Positions 1-10,145 of a stretch of 60,340 bases of DNA are shown piece by piece (the stretch's first letter is position 1; each line of letters begins with the position of its first letter). Position numbers and translations under genes: made by a program. Under the pieces are notes generated by a model that was given only the letters and a program-made list of their open reading frames with translations, did no database searches and was not told the origin of the DNA. Source of the stretch: Phycisphaerales bacterium (GTDB lineage Bacteria; Planctomycetota; Phycisphaerae; UBA1845); contig JABFSN010000179.1 in NCBI GenBank assembly GCA_013140575.1, forward strand, positions 1 to 60,340, given 5' to 3'.

Positions 1-2282
1 GTGCCACCGGCCACCGTGCCCAGCGTCAGGTTGCTGCTGGCGGTGAAGGTAAACGACCCGGCGGCCGCGGCGGTAATGCCGGCGAACGTCGCCGGACCGT
101 CGGTCACCGTGACGTTGACCGTCTCGAAGCCCGGAATGTTCAGGGGCGCATCACCGATAATGAAACGGAAGGTCGTGGCCGAGCCGGTGTTCAGTTTTGC
201 TCCACGATTGACCACGCTGAGCGCGAAAGTGTCGGCCGAACCGTTGTTGCCGGTCGCCGTGTAGTTCACGTTATTGAATGTCTGGTTCTTGCCCGTGGTC
301 ATGTCGCCGCGGAAGCTTAGCGGCGACCATGTGCCCGACGGCGCGAACCGGACGTTGGATAACATCAGCGTGTCGTCGTAAAGGGGGTCGTTGGCGTCCG
401 AGCTTCCGTCGCAGATGAGCCGTTCCAGCCCGGTCACGCCGGTCAAGTCGATGCCTGCCTCGGTGGTGTCGTTCACGCCGTCGTTGTCGTCGGGCACGTT
501 GACGATCAGTGTCTCGATGCTGGTGAACGGCAGCGGGAACGCCGTGTCTTCGAACAGCTCGATCTGGACCGCGTCTTTGCCGCCGCCGCCGTCGATGGAT
601 TCCGATTCGCCGGACGCGTCCTTCATGGTCAATTGGTTGCCGAACACGAACACGTCGTCGCCCGACCCGCCCTGTACCGCCGCCACATCCTGATCGGCGG
701 CGTAAAACGGCACGTAGGGCCGGGCGGCCGACCCGTCCCCTGCCCCAAGCTGAAACGACGCGGACATTTCCGAAGCGTCGACCATGACCACGCTGTTGGG
801 AATGAGTGCGATCTCCAACGGGATCGCAAACGGGATTTCGCTCGAAAAGTTGAGCCGCGTCAGGCTGGTCGCTTCGGGGTTGTCGGTCAGGTTGTTCGGA
901 GTTCCGTCCAATTGCACGTGGCGGATCGCCCCGATCGAATTCTGCTTGTACGAATCGCCGCTGACCACGTCGATCCACTCCAAACCGTTGTTCACGCCGG
1001 CCGGCGTCAGGAACGCGAACGTGCCGACGGTCAGGTCAATACGCGCCGTCAACGAATCGGCACCGCCCGCGGTGACCGTTTCGTCTTCGAATTGGATCGA
1101 CAGATCGACGGCCGGATCCTGAACCCCGTTGGCCGTCACGTTCAGCAGCGAGGTGACGCCGACGACGGCCACGTCGTCCGCACTGGCGAACAGGGCGACC
1201 GATTCAACGTCCGTACAGTCGAGCAGGTCGAGCGTGACGAGCGTTGCGGGCGAATGGGTTCCGGGCGTTGCGGGCATGTTTCCGATGTTGCCCAGCACGA
1301 GGCCTTCGATATTTCGCAGCGACGGAGCCACCGTTTCTCCACCGACAAATGTGGCGGTCAATGTGTCCGTGCCGGCGAGCCCATCGGCGGAGTCGCCCGT
1401 TTGAAGCGAGGCGGTGAAGGGCCCGGGAACAGGGTCGAACAGGAGCGGCGCCAGGATCAAATCGTCGCACGGCGTGGCCGTCAGATCATCGACACCAAGC
1501 GTGAACTCGATCGCGTCGACGCTACAGACGGCGCCCAGATCGGTTTCGGTGCACGTTTGGCATTCGATGTCACACGGCGGCACGCCGGCAACGCATCCAC
1601 TTCGTAGACACGTCTCCTGACCGTCACAGTGCAGCCCGTTGTCGCAATCGTTGTCGTTTGTGCACGCGTTCGCCCCGCACACACGCCCGAACGCGGCCTG
1701 AAAGGAGCCCCAGTCGGGCAGGTCCGCGTCGCCGTCGTCGTCGAAATCGAACATCAGGCATTCGGAGGAGGATCCGATCACAAGGCAATTCTGAATCGAC
1801 GCGAAATCCGAAAGGTCGACGAGGCCATCCAGATTGAAGTCGGCCAGGCAGGCAAACACGCATCCGCCATCACAGTTTGACTGATTTCCCTGGTAATCTC
1901 CTTCCACCGCGAAACAGTCCCCCGGATCGGTCACGTCGATGCAGTAGAACCCCCGGAAGCAACACGCCCCGAATACCGCACAGCCGTTGCCGTCGACCGG
2001 CAGGCCGGTCGGCGTATCGGGGCAAAGGTCGTCGCAACCGATCACGCCGTCGTGGTCCTCGTCCCCGTCGCAACTTCGCCCGGCGCCCAGCGGGCGACCG
2101 TCGATCGCCAGGCATGTGCCGCTCAGCACGTCATCGAAGCAGACCTTCTCCCTCTCGAAGCAGCACGCCCCTTCCTCGTCGTTGGCGGCCGATTCACAAT
2201 CACCCGCGGGCGCGGGGCTGCTACCGAGAACCTCCGGATTCGTCACCAATAGCGCGATCAGAATCGTCATGAAATGGGACAT
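1..2282 (-). CDS. Secreted dockerin-like / beta-strand-repeat (S-layer-like) giant protein, 3' end off window
   Basis: Continuous reading frame of about 760 codons with no stop before the left edge, so the C-terminus is missing. The N-terminus (MSHFMTILIALLV...) looks like a signal peptide. A Cys-rich part follows, with a thrombospondin-3-like Ca site (DEDHDGVIGCDDLCPDTP), then two EF-hand-like loops (DFNLDGLVDLSDF and DFDDDGDADLPDW) as in dockerin type I, then a second Cys cluster. The rest is Ser/Thr/Asp-rich beta-strand sequence (for example FETVNVTVTDGPATFAGIT) like RsaA-type S-layer or adhesin repeats. It is probably a surface or extracellular protein; the exact function is unknown. Start: ATG at 2282 has AGG six bases upstream; in-frame ATGs at 2303 and 2270 are alternatives. 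A C-terminal sorting signal, if any, lies outside the window. Confidence 0.8.
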   Translation of the reverse strand, partial: MSHFMTILIALLVTNPEVLGSSPAPAGDCESAANDEEGACCFEREKVCFDDVLSGTCLAIDGRPLGAGRSCDGDEDHDGVIGCDDLCPDTPTGLPVDGNGCAVFGACCFRGFYCIDVTDPGDCFAVEGDYQGNQSNCDGGCVFACLADFNLDGLVDLSDFASIQNCLVIGSSSECLMFDFDDDGDADLPDWGSFQAAFGRVCGANACTNDNDCDNGLHCDGQETCLRSGCVAGVPPCDIECQTCTETDLGAVCSVDAIEFTLGVDDLTATPCDDLILAPLLFDPVPGPFTASLQTGDSADGLAGTDTLTATFVGGETVAPSLRNIEGLVLGNIGNMPATPGTHSPATLVTLDLLDCTDVESVALFASADDVAVVGVTSLLNVTANGVQDPAVDLSIQFEDETVTAGGADSLTARIDLTVGTFAFLTPAGVNNGLEWIDVVSGDSYKQNSIGAIRHVQLDGTPNNLTDNPEATSLTRLNFSSEIPFAIPLEIALIPNSVVMVDASEMSASFQLGAGDGSAARPYVPFYAADQDVAAVQGGSGDDVFVFGNQLTMKDASGESESIDGGGGKDAVQIELFEDTAFPLPFTSIETLIVNVPDDNDGVNDTTEAGIDLTGVTGLERLICDGSSDANDPLYDDTLMLSNVRFAPSGTWSPLSFRGDMTTGKNQTFNNVNYTATGNNGSADTFALSVVNRGAKLNTGSATTFRFIIGDAPLNIPGFETVNVTVTDGPATFAGITAAAAGSFTFTASSNLTLGTVAGG

Positions 2283-2427
2283 GGCATGCCTCGCATTAAT
2301 CATTGAGCGTTCAAACAGGTGCAACCTCGACGAAAAGCAGTGCTTACCGGCATTCTAGCGGAATGGACGCATCGATAACAGGCTTGTCGGGTGGGGATGG
2401 CCCACCTTTTGTAATTCCGCGCCGGGC

Positions 2428-2455
2428 GGGTAGGTGGGCGGTGCCCACCCTACCC
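2428..2455. repeat. Palindromic GTGGGC hairpin between fusA and the secreted protein
   Basis: GGGTAGGTGGGC pairs with GCCCACCCTACCC with a one-base bulge and a 3-nt loop. It lies 43 bases past the stop of fusA and could stop or stabilise that transcript, but there is no T-tract. A shorter related word (GGATGGCCCACC) sits just to the left. It resembles the other intergenic palindromes of this window. Confidence 0.6.
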
Positions 2456-2497
2456 GGCTTGTGCTCGGCCGGATCCGGCGGAGGATGACTAAGCGGG

Positions 2498-4591
2498 TCA
2501 CTTGCCCGATTCGGCGGCCTGTTTGCGGCAGGTTTCGATGACTTCTTCCTGAATGACCGCGGGGGTGCGGCGGTAGGCTTCGAACGCCATGGTGAAGGTG
2601 GCCTGTCCCTGGGTCATGGACCGCAGCTCGGTCGCGTAGCCGAACATGTTGGCCAGTGGAACCTCGCCGGTGATGACGCAGTTGGGCGGCTTGATCTCCA
2701 CGTCGAGGATGTTGCCGCGACGCGAGGCCAGATCGCCGGTGACATTTCCCTGGCACGAGACGGGACACTCAACCTCGACCTTCATGATGGGCTCGAGCAG
2801 GATGGGCTTGGAATCGAGAAACGCCTGGCGGAACGCGGCCCGGGCGCACAGTTGAAAAGCCAGGTCGGACGAATCGACCGCGTGCGAGGAGCCGTCCTCG
2901 AGCACCATTTTCACCTTGACGATCTCGAAACCGGCCAGCGGACCTTTGGTGCGGGCCATCTGAAAGCCCTTGTCCACCGAGGGAATGTATTCCGTGGGCA
3001 CGCGGCCGCCGGTGACCTCGTTCTCGAATTCGTAGTCCGTCTCGCTGTTCAACGGCATGGGGACCAGCCGGCCGGAGATGTGGGCGAATTGCCCGGATCC
3101 GCCGGTCTGCTTCTTGTGGCGATAATCGTAGGGTGTTTCGATGGTGGGGGCTTCGCGGTAGGTCACCCGCGGGCGGCCCACTTCGATGGAACATTTGTAT
3201 TCGCGGCGCAGACGCTCGACGTAGACGTCGAGGTGCAACTCGCCCATGCCGCTGATGATGGTCTCTTCGGTGGACTCGTCGAAACGCACGTGGAACGTCG
3301 GGTCTTCGCGCATGAAACGGTTCAGACCCTTGGACAGCTTGTCGCGGTCGCCGGAATTGCCCGGCTTGACGGCCAATGAAATCACCGGGTCCATGACGTG
3401 CAACGCTTCGAGCGCCAGCGAGGTGTCCGCGCCGCAGATGGTGTCGCCGCTGTTACACTCGATGCCCATGACGCCGATGATGTCGCCCGCACTGGCCTCG
3501 CGCACGTCCTCGCGGTGCTCGGCGTGCATGCGCAGGATGCGCATGATCCGCTGCTTCCTGCCGGTGCGGGAATTCACATAGGTCTGTCCCTTGGTCATCG
3601 TCCCGCGGTACAGGCGGGCGTAGGTGACCTGTCCGAACGGCTCATCCACCAGTTTGAACGCCATGGCCACCAGCGATCCGTCGGGATCGGCGGTGATGGC
3701 TGTTTCGGCGCCGTCGTTGTACTGGTCGGACGCGTAGGCTACGCGGTCCAGCGGACTCGGCAGGTAATAGGTCACCGCGTCCATCAGCGGCTGCACGCCC
3801 TGCTTCTTGAACGCGCTGCCGAAAATCACCGGTGTGATATCGCGGTTTATCGTCGCCGCGCGAACGGCCTTGCGGATCATTTCCGGGCCGATTTCGCGTT
3901 CTTCGAGCATGGCTTCCATCAGCTCGTCGTCGTACAAACTAATCGCGTCCAACATGCCAGCGCGAGCCCGGTCGGCTTCGGCGCGATCCGCGTCGGCGAT
4001 CTCTGACACCATCAGCTGGTCGCCGCTTTCGCCGGCGAACTTGATCCGCTTCATTTCCACGAGGTCGATGACGCCGTCGTACAATTCCCCCGTGCCCACG
4101 GGAATCTGCAACGGAACGGCCACGTGCCCCAGCTTGGTCTCCATTTCCTGAAGCACGCGGGCGGGGTCGGCGCCGGTGCGGTCCAACTTGTTGATGAACG
4201 CGATGCGCGGGACGCGGTAGCGTTTCATTTGCCGGTCCACGGTCAGCGATTGCGACTGCACGCCGCCGACGGCGCACAGCACCAGTACGGCGCCGTCGAG
4301 CACGCGGAGCGAACGCTCGACCTCGATCGTAAAATCAACGTGGCCCGGCGTGTCGATGATGTTGATGTCGTGATCGCGCCAGGCGATGCGCGTGGCCGCG
4401 GATTGGATGGTGATGCCGCGCTCGCGTTCGAGCTCCATGAAGTCCATGGTGGCGCCGCCTTCCTTGCCCTTGACGTCGCCCATGCGATGGATGCGTCCGG
4501 CGTAGAACAGGATACGCTCGGTCAACGTGGTCTTGCCCGAGTCAATGTGGGCGATGATGCCGATGTTGCGGATGTTGGCCAGTTTTTCCAT
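2498..4591 (-). CDS. fusA: Translation elongation factor G (spdEFG1 / mitochondrial EFG1-like)
   Basis: A 697-residue translational GTPase that moves tRNA and mRNA through the ribosome. GTPase motifs: AHIDSGKT (14-21), RGIT (58-61), DTPGH (80-84), NKLD (134-137). Domains II-V follow at normal length. The Ser in the P-loop (most bacterial EF-G have Ala there), GGVQSQSLTVDRQMKRY and ERGITIQSAAT resemble mitochondrial EFG1 and the bacterial spdEFG1 class found in spirochaetes, planctomycetes and deltaproteobacteria. In that class EFG1 does translocation and a paralogue does recycling. The gene stands alone, not in a str operon with rpsL, rpsG or tuf. Subclass is by recognition, without a tree. 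Confidence 0.95.
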   Translation of the reverse strand: MEKLANIRNIGIIAHIDSGKTTLTERILFYAGRIHRMGDVKGKEGGATMDFMELERERGITIQSAATRIAWRDHDINIIDTPGHVDFTIEVERSLRVLDGAVLVLCAVGGVQSQSLTVDRQMKRYRVPRIAFINKLDRTGADPARVLQEMETKLGHVAVPLQIPVGTGELYDGVIDLVEMKRIKFAGESGDQLMVSEIADADRAEADRARAGMLDAISLYDDELMEAMLEEREIGPEMIRKAVRAATINRDITPVIFGSAFKKQGVQPLMDAVTYYLPSPLDRVAYASDQYNDGAETAITADPDGSLVAMAFKLVDEPFGQVTYARLYRGTMTKGQTYVNSRTGRKQRIMRILRMHAEHREDVREASAGDIIGVMGIECNSGDTICGADTSLALEALHVMDPVISLAVKPGNSGDRDKLSKGLNRFMREDPTFHVRFDESTEETIISGMGELHLDVYVERLRREYKCSIEVGRPRVTYREAPTIETPYDYRHKKQTGGSGQFAHISGRLVPMPLNSETDYEFENEVTGGRVPTEYIPSVDKGFQMARTKGPLAGFEIVKVKMVLEDGSSHAVDSSDLAFQLCARAAFRQAFLDSKPILLEPIMKVEVECPVSCQGNVTGDLASRRGNILDVEIKPPNCVITGEVPLANMFGYATELRSMTQGQATFTMAFEAYRRTPAVIQEEVIETCRKQAAESGK

Positions 4592-5089
4592 TGTTCGAAC
4601 CCGATCCGTTCCCGACGCGATTTCCGTTACCCGGCGGTCCGTCGAACCCGCGAATCGTCGCGACCATGCCGTGTCCGCGATCGCGACGGCCCCCCCGGCG
4701 ATTCCACCGTATTCGCGGGGACGGTCTCGTCAGCCGCGCCCAAGATTGGCTGGGGCGATCACCCGTCGCGAACGGAACACGCCTTGCCTCGCTGATCGAA
4801 TGCGGTGATTGCCGGAACCGTCGGCCGCGTCAGCCGAGACCCCGAACCGACCCCAGGACGGTGACACCCACTCCGAACCCGGAATCCTAGCTGATGCCCA
4901 ACGGTTTGTCCATACGCCCACCATGGACCGTAATACCCGATCCGGGGTGATCCGCCGTCCGGTTCGATCGGCACGCCGGCCGGGGCATTCCGGCGCACCG
5001 TCACCCGTGGTAGTTCCCTTATTCGGACCGCGGCGGTTCAGAACTGCAATTAACCGTATTGCAATGTTGTGGGAACGAAATCCTGATCG
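4592..5089. other. Gene-free stretch between fusA and the TPR gene
   Basis: About 500 bases upstream of fusA and downstream of the TPR gene. I see no supported coding frame, tRNA or strong promoter. It must hold the fusA leader and promoter, but no clear -10/-35 pair was recognised. Confidence 0.5.
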
Positions 5090-8000
5090 TCAGCCGCCGA
5101 TGCGGGCCTCGACCGCGGCCCGCTCGGTCTCGCCCAGTACGTGATGCCGGGAATCGACGACCAGCGCCTGTTTTAGGTATCCGCGGGCGCCGTCGGCGTC
5201 ACCCAGCTTTTCACGGACGTCGGCCAGGTGGATCAGCGACTGGGCCTGCGTCGCCGGCTTCCTGGCCGATTCCGCCAGATCGCCGGCCAGCAACAGATCG
5301 TTCTCCGCGTCGGTCAAACGATCCATTCGGGTCAGGATGACGCCGCGCGTGTCCCGCAGGTGGGGATCGTCGGGGTTCTGCTTGACGCCTTGGTCGGCCA
5401 GCTTAATGGCGCCCGGTAGGTCGCTTCGGTTATTGGCCAGTATCCACGCCAGGTCGTTCAGGGCCTGGGCATGATTCGGGCTTAGTTCCAGCACGCGACG
5501 GTACGCAGATTCGGTCCGTTCGACGTCGTCCAACGAGTAGGACACCTGGGCCACGCCGAGATGTGCTTCCACGGACGACGGTTTGGCGACGGCTGCCTCC
5601 TCGAACAGTCGCAGCGCTCCACGCCGATGGACCTGCTCGGGCGCGGCGGCGAGGAGCGTCGCGCCCAGCAGAATCGACCCGGTGTCGTCCGCATGAGCGC
5701 TCTGCCGCGCCGCCAGTAACGGGACGATCTCGGCGAAGCGCTGCCGACCGGCCAGGCATCGCACGCGGTTCTGAAACCCGCCCCGGTGGCCCGGCGACAG
5801 TTGCTCGACTTGGGCCAGACAAGCGTCGAACTTCGGATCATCCCCCTTCTCGCAGTACATCTCCGCGAGCGCCAGGAACGCCGCCTCGCTGGAGCGCCCC
5901 ATGTCGCTCCCCGTGAACTGTTCCAACGACGAAATCCCCTCGTCCAGCGAACCGCGCAGGCGCAGCAACGCGGCACGCTTGACTTGCGCCGTCGCACTCT
6001 CCGGCGATCGAGCCACGGCTTTCTCGATCATTTCCATCGCGCGATCGAGATCGTTGGCGGCGACGGCCGCGTCGGTCAGTATGATGTAGGCGGCCGCCCG
6101 TTCCGGATCCTTGACCAGAACCGCCTCCGCGATTTCCGCCGCCCGATCCATATTGCCGCGAGCCCGCTCCAACTCCGCCTGGGCCATCAGCAGGTCGGGG
6201 TTTTCCGGGTTGCCGGCCAGCGAACGCGTGACAATGGCGCCGGCCGCATCCAGCTCGCCGCGCGCGCTTTTCAACTGCACCAGCGCCAAATGGGCCTGCA
6301 CCGCGCGAACGTCACGTTCCACGATACGTTCCAGCAGCGCCTCGGCCTCCTTCATCGATTCAGCGGTGCCGTCGCGGAGCAGTATCCGGGCCCGGTCGGC
6401 CAACAGTTCGGCATCGTCGGGAGATTGCTGCTGGAGCCTATCCAGTATCGCCCCACCGCGCTCACGGTTGGCCGTGTCCTCCGATGACAGCAGCAGTTTC
6501 ATCAGCAGCCGTTCCATCGCCTCGCGGCCCGGTTCGATTTCCAGGCCTTTCGTCCAGACGGCCAACGCCTCGTCGATGCGCTTCTGCGCGACGTAGAACC
6601 GCCCCAGAATCTCGTATCCGGCGCCGGCCGACTCCGGCAACGTCGTCAACCGGCGATAATCCTCCTCCGCACCGGGCGCGTCGTCCCGGGCCAGGCGGAA
6701 CTGCCCGCGCAGAACGTAGGCGCCGAAATCGCCGCGATCGGTCACCAGTTTGTCGATGACGGCGGACGCTTCGTCGCCCCGCTGGTCGGCAAGCAGAATC
6801 TGGGCGCGAATCGCGCTGGCGGACAACGAATGGGGCTCGATGCGAATCGCTTCGTCGAGCAATCGCAACGCTTCGCCGACGTCCTTCTGCTCGGCGAAGA
6901 TCAACCGCGCCAGCATGATCCGCGACTCCGCGTCATTGGGGTCCGACGCCGTCAGATTCTGCAATTCACGAATCGCCGTCTCAAATTCGCCGGCCCGCAC
7001 CGCAATGTCCGCACGATGGTCGCCCAGACCGGGCAGATTCTCGGGTAACCGATCCATCACTTCCTTGGCCTCGGCCACCCGGTTCTGCTTCTCCAACAGG
7101 CGCAACAGGCGATCGGTCACGTCGATGGCGTCAAATCTCACGGACAACAACCGTCGATAGGCCGCCTCGGCGCGGGCGTTGTCACCCAGAAGTTCGTAGG
7201 TTCGGCCCATGATCAGCGCGGGACGTGTCCACGTCGGATCGGCATCAATGCAGAACTGCAACAACGCCATGATTTCCTTCTCGCGATTTCGCCAGTCGCC
7301 CGACGACAGCCAGACCCGCGCCTGATGGATGCGCCATTGCAAACCCGCGCGCGATCCTTCCGTTCGCTTCAGCTCATCCACCAACCGTTGGGCCGCCTCG
7401 GGCGATTCGTGGATTTCCGGCAATTCCAACAACGCCACGCGCGACGCCGTGTCCTGGGCGTCCGATTCCGCGACCTGGCGATAAACCGCAATGGCTTTCT
7501 CCCGTTCGCCGCGCCGCAGGTGCAGCCTTGCCGTCGCCATGTTGATTTCGCGAATTTGCCGCGGCTCCAAAAGTGAAACCAACGCTTGTCCCAGCGTCTC
7601 CATCGCCGCGTCCAACTGCTCCGCCCGGACCTGATGATCGGCGCACATGACCCACGCCCGGGCCGCGTCCGGATGCGCCGCCGTCGCCGAACGCGCCGCC
7701 GCGATGGCGTCGTCCATTCGCCCCTGACGGCGATACATTTGCGACAACTGCAACGCCGGCTCCAGCGTATCGGTGCACGTCTCGATCGCTTCGCGGTACG
7801 CCCCGATCGCGTCGTCGATCCGGCCCTGGTTCTCCGCCAGTGACGCCGCCAGCATTCGCGGGGCGGCCGATTTCGGATACGCCGCGCGCAACGTCTCCAG
7901 TTCCCGCGCCAGCCATTCCAGCGAGGACGGCTCCGGTTTCTCCTCGATGGCCCGCAGAAGCGTCGCCTCCACCCGAATCAGATTCGCCTCCAGATCGTCA

Positions 8001-9439
8001 CGGCTCAGCATGCGCGCGTATTGAACGGACTGGTCCCAGTGCCCAAGCTTCAGGTGCTGCTTGGCCAGTTGCATGGCGGCTTCGGTGCTCTCCGGCCGAA
8101 TCTGCACGCACGATTCCAGCGCCGCGATTCCACGGCGCGTCTGGCCGGTGGCGATGTAGGACTGGGCCAGCAGGCGCCACCCGGGATAGCTCTTGGGGTT
8201 ACGGGTCACCAGCGGCTCAAGCAGTTCGACCACGTCGTACGGGCGATTCTGCGCGAACGCCAGCCGCGCCGAGAACAGCGTCAACCGTTCATCCGTTGTG
8301 GTGCTGCCCTCGCGGACCCCGGTGACCAGCTCGCGATAGTCGCCCAGCACCGCGGCCGCTTCGTCCAATCGTTGGGCCGACAACAACAACTCAATTGCAC
8401 TCTCCAGATACGCCGATCGATATCCGCCGGAAAGCGCCGTCAGTCCCTCCTGGGCGATTTCGGCCATCTTGACCGGGTCTCCGTCCTGACGGGCCCACGC
8501 CGCCTTTAGCAGCAATCGGTCCAGCAGGTATTTGTCCGGATCGAGATCGTCTTCGATGAGGGCTTCGTCATTGATCGCGGCGACCGCGGCCAGCCCGGTC
8601 TCCCCCCTGGTCAGGTCGCCGAGAATGACCCACGCTTGCGCCAACGCCAACAGGAGCTCGGGGTCGGTCGTTCCCAATTGTTCGGCGCGCAGGAAATCCG
8701 CCCGCGCTGCGTCCACGTCCGGCGCCTTGCGGTGCGAAAGATGATCCCCGTGGAATTGCCCTCGCTGAATGACGGCTCGCGGCGACTCCGGGTTGCGCTC
8801 GACGCACGTGTTCAGCCATGCGGACCCCGCCTCCACGCCCTCCGGCGACGCGTCCATCGCCAGCGTCGCGGACGCCAGCAATCCGTACGCTTCGACCGTC
8901 TCCGGGTGTTTCTCCACGAATGGCCCCAGGAGGCCCTTCGCGTCGGACGGCTTCTCCTCCACCAGGAACGCCCGCCCCAGGTTGACCGTCGCGCGAACAT
9001 CGCCCGGATTGACGCTCAATCGCGTCTGGCAGATCTGAATCACCTCGCGGGCGTTTCGGCCCAACAAATACAGCCGCGACAACCGATCGATCAGCGCTTC
9101 GTCATCGGCACGATGCCGCAGCAGCCGCCGGTACGAACCGATGGCCTTGGACACGCGATCCGCCGTTCGCGGACGAACCCGCAACTCGGCCCCGGCATAT
9201 TTCTCGAGGATTTCAATGTCGTCTGGATATTGATCGAGATAGCGGCGCAGAAGGCGCGCCGCATTGGCGAAGTCGTTCTGCGCCAGCGCCGCCCGCCCCT
9301 CCTCCAACGCACTCTGCGCGGTGACCCGCTTACGCACGTAGTATCCGCCGATGCCGGCCACGCCCAGGACCAGCACGACCACCACCAGAATCACCAACGC
9401 CTTGAAATTGACCCGCGCCCGTCGAGCGTGCCTGGCCAT
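5090..9439 (-). CDS. Large membrane-anchored tetratricopeptide-repeat protein
   Basis: 1449 residues from the ATG at 9439, chosen because AAGGG lies 8 bases upstream and because it puts a basic MARHARRARVNFK stretch before one hydrophobic helix (VILVVVVLVLGVAGIGGYYV). A longer frame from 9577 adds 46 low-complexity residues. The rest is almost all helical TPR repeats (about 30 or more units; motifs such as A..LA.....P......A..L), predicted to face the periplasm. TPR proteins of this size act as protein-interaction scaffolds, for example in outer-membrane or exopolysaccharide export. Nothing in the sequence fixes the partner. It is divergent from crcB and not in an obvious operon. Confidence 0.85.
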   Translation of the reverse strand: MARHARRARVNFKALVILVVVVLVLGVAGIGGYYVRKRVTAQSALEEGRAALAQNDFANAARLLRRYLDQYPDDIEILEKYAGAELRVRPRTADRVSKAIGSYRRLLRHRADDEALIDRLSRLYLLGRNAREVIQICQTRLSVNPGDVRATVNLGRAFLVEEKPSDAKGLLGPFVEKHPETVEAYGLLASATLAMDASPEGVEAGSAWLNTCVERNPESPRAVIQRGQFHGDHLSHRKAPDVDAARADFLRAEQLGTTDPELLLALAQAWVILGDLTRGETGLAAVAAINDEALIEDDLDPDKYLLDRLLLKAAWARQDGDPVKMAEIAQEGLTALSGGYRSAYLESAIELLLSAQRLDEAAAVLGDYRELVTGVREGSTTTDERLTLFSARLAFAQNRPYDVVELLEPLVTRNPKSYPGWRLLAQSYIATGQTRRGIAALESCVQIRPESTEAAMQLAKQHLKLGHWDQSVQYARMLSRDDLEANLIRVEATLLRAIEEKPEPSSLEWLARELETLRAAYPKSAAPRMLAASLAENQGRIDDAIGAYREAIETCTDTLEPALQLSQMYRRQGRMDDAIAAARSATAAHPDAARAWVMCADHQVRAEQLDAAMETLGQALVSLLEPRQIREINMATARLHLRRGEREKAIAVYRQVAESDAQDTASRVALLELPEIHESPEAAQRLVDELKRTEGSRAGLQWRIHQARVWLSSGDWRNREKEIMALLQFCIDADPTWTRPALIMGRTYELLGDNARAEAAYRRLLSVRFDAIDVTDRLLRLLEKQNRVAEAKEVMDRLPENLPGLGDHRADIAVRAGEFETAIRELQNLTASDPNDAESRIMLARLIFAEQKDVGEALRLLDEAIRIEPHSLSASAIRAQILLADQRGDEASAVIDKLVTDRGDFGAYVLRGQFRLARDDAPGAEEDYRRLTTLPESAGAGYEILGRFYVAQKRIDEALAVWTKGLEIEPGREAMERLLMKLLLSSEDTANRERGGAILDRLQQQSPDDAELLADRARILLRDGTAESMKEAEALLERIVERDVRAVQAHLALVQLKSARGELDAAGAIVTRSLAGNPENPDLLMAQAELERARGNMDRAAEIAEAVLVKDPERAAAYIILTDAAVAANDLDRAMEMIEKAVARSPESATAQVKRAALLRLRGSLDEGISSLEQFTGSDMGRSSEAAFLALAEMYCEKGDDPKFDACLAQVEQLSPGHRGGFQNRVRCLAGRQRFAEIVPLLAARQSAHADDTGSILLGATLLAAAPEQVHRRGALRLFEEAAVAKPSSVEAHLGVAQVSYSLDDVERTESAYRRVLELSPNHAQALNDLAWILANNRSDLPGAIKLADQGVKQNPDDPHLRDTRGVILTRMDRLTDAENDLLLAGDLAESARKPATQAQSLIHLADVREKLGDADGARGYLKQALVVDSRHHVLGETERAAVEARIGG

Positions 9440-9757
9440 CGCCGCACCCTTCAGTTGTTCCACCCGTTCACCCGGCGTCACCTGCGTCCGCTGCCGCGCG
9501 CAACCCCATCCTGCCCGCCCACGGACGGACTTTCCGGATACTACCTGATCGGTCCGTTTCGCCCTCCGCCGCGACAATCTACTCCTTATCGGAACCGCCC
9601 GAAAGCGCCTTGTCCCGCCGGAACAAACCGCATCCGCACGACGTGTCCGCGTAAACCGGGCGGCTGACCTTGCCCGGTCGCCCCGGTCGGTCGTACCATC
9701 GTTCCCCGCCGCCGAACCGCGATCATCCGCGGTTCACGGCTGCGCGGATGTCATCTG
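9440..9757. other. Divergent intergenic region TPR gene / crcB
   Basis: 318 bases between two divergent genes, so it should hold two promoters. A fluoride (crcB-motif) riboswitch was looked for on the plus strand and not found. No convincing sigma-70 hexamer pair was recognised. Confidence 0.5.
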
Positions 9758-10141
9758 GTGCAGAAGCTCTTCTTGATTTTCATCGGCTCCGGGCTTGGCG
9801 GTCTCGCGCGCTACCTGGTCGGCGGGTGGGTCCAGAAATCGACCGATGCCTTGTTCCCCATCGGAACGCTGGTCGTCAACTTCTCGGGCTGCCTGTTCGC
9901 AGGTTTCCTGGCGGCGATCATGACCGAACGCGTGCTGATCCGCGAGGAATACCGGGCGGCCGTTCTCATTGGCGTTTTGGGCGGATACACAACTTTCTCG
10001 ACCTTTGGACTCGAGACGTTCGCCCTGCTCAACGACGGTCAATTCGGCCGCGCCGCCCTCAATGTCGCGATGACCGTGCTCTTCGGCGTTGCGGCCGTCT
10101 GGTTGGGCTACCGCGTTGCACAATCCTGGTGGGGGGCGTGA
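9758..10141 (+). CDS. crcB: Fluoride channel CrcB/Fluc
   Basis: 127 residues, four predicted membrane helices, the usual size of a Fluc subunit that works as an antiparallel dimer and lets fluoride leave the cell. Family motifs: GSGLGGLARY near the N-terminus, GTLVVNFSGCLFAG (conserved Asn in TM2) and GGYTTFSTFGLE (the TM3 break with the Phe box). The start is GTG at 9758. The stop lies 4 bases before the DUF190 gene, so the two are surely co-transcribed. Confidence 0.95.
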   Translation: MQKLFLIFIGSGLGGLARYLVGGWVQKSTDALFPIGTLVVNFSGCLFAGFLAAIMTERVLIREEYRAAVLIGVLGGYTTFSTFGLETFALLNDGQFGRAALNVAMTVLFGVAAVWLGYRVAQSWWGA

Positions 10142-10145
10142 AAAC

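Noticed and set aside
633-1607. 324-residue plus-strand open frame
   Set aside because: Exact antisense, codon-aligned shadow of the large minus-strand secreted protein; Arg/Gly/His-rich with no family pattern.
4960-4985. tRNA T-arm-like GGTTCGATC
   Set aside because: Flanking bases do not pair and no acceptor or anticodon stem can be drawn.
9600-9757. Fluoride riboswitch before crcB
   Set aside because: The conserved GGNGATGG / CTGATG parts of the crcB motif were not found; only weak partial words.
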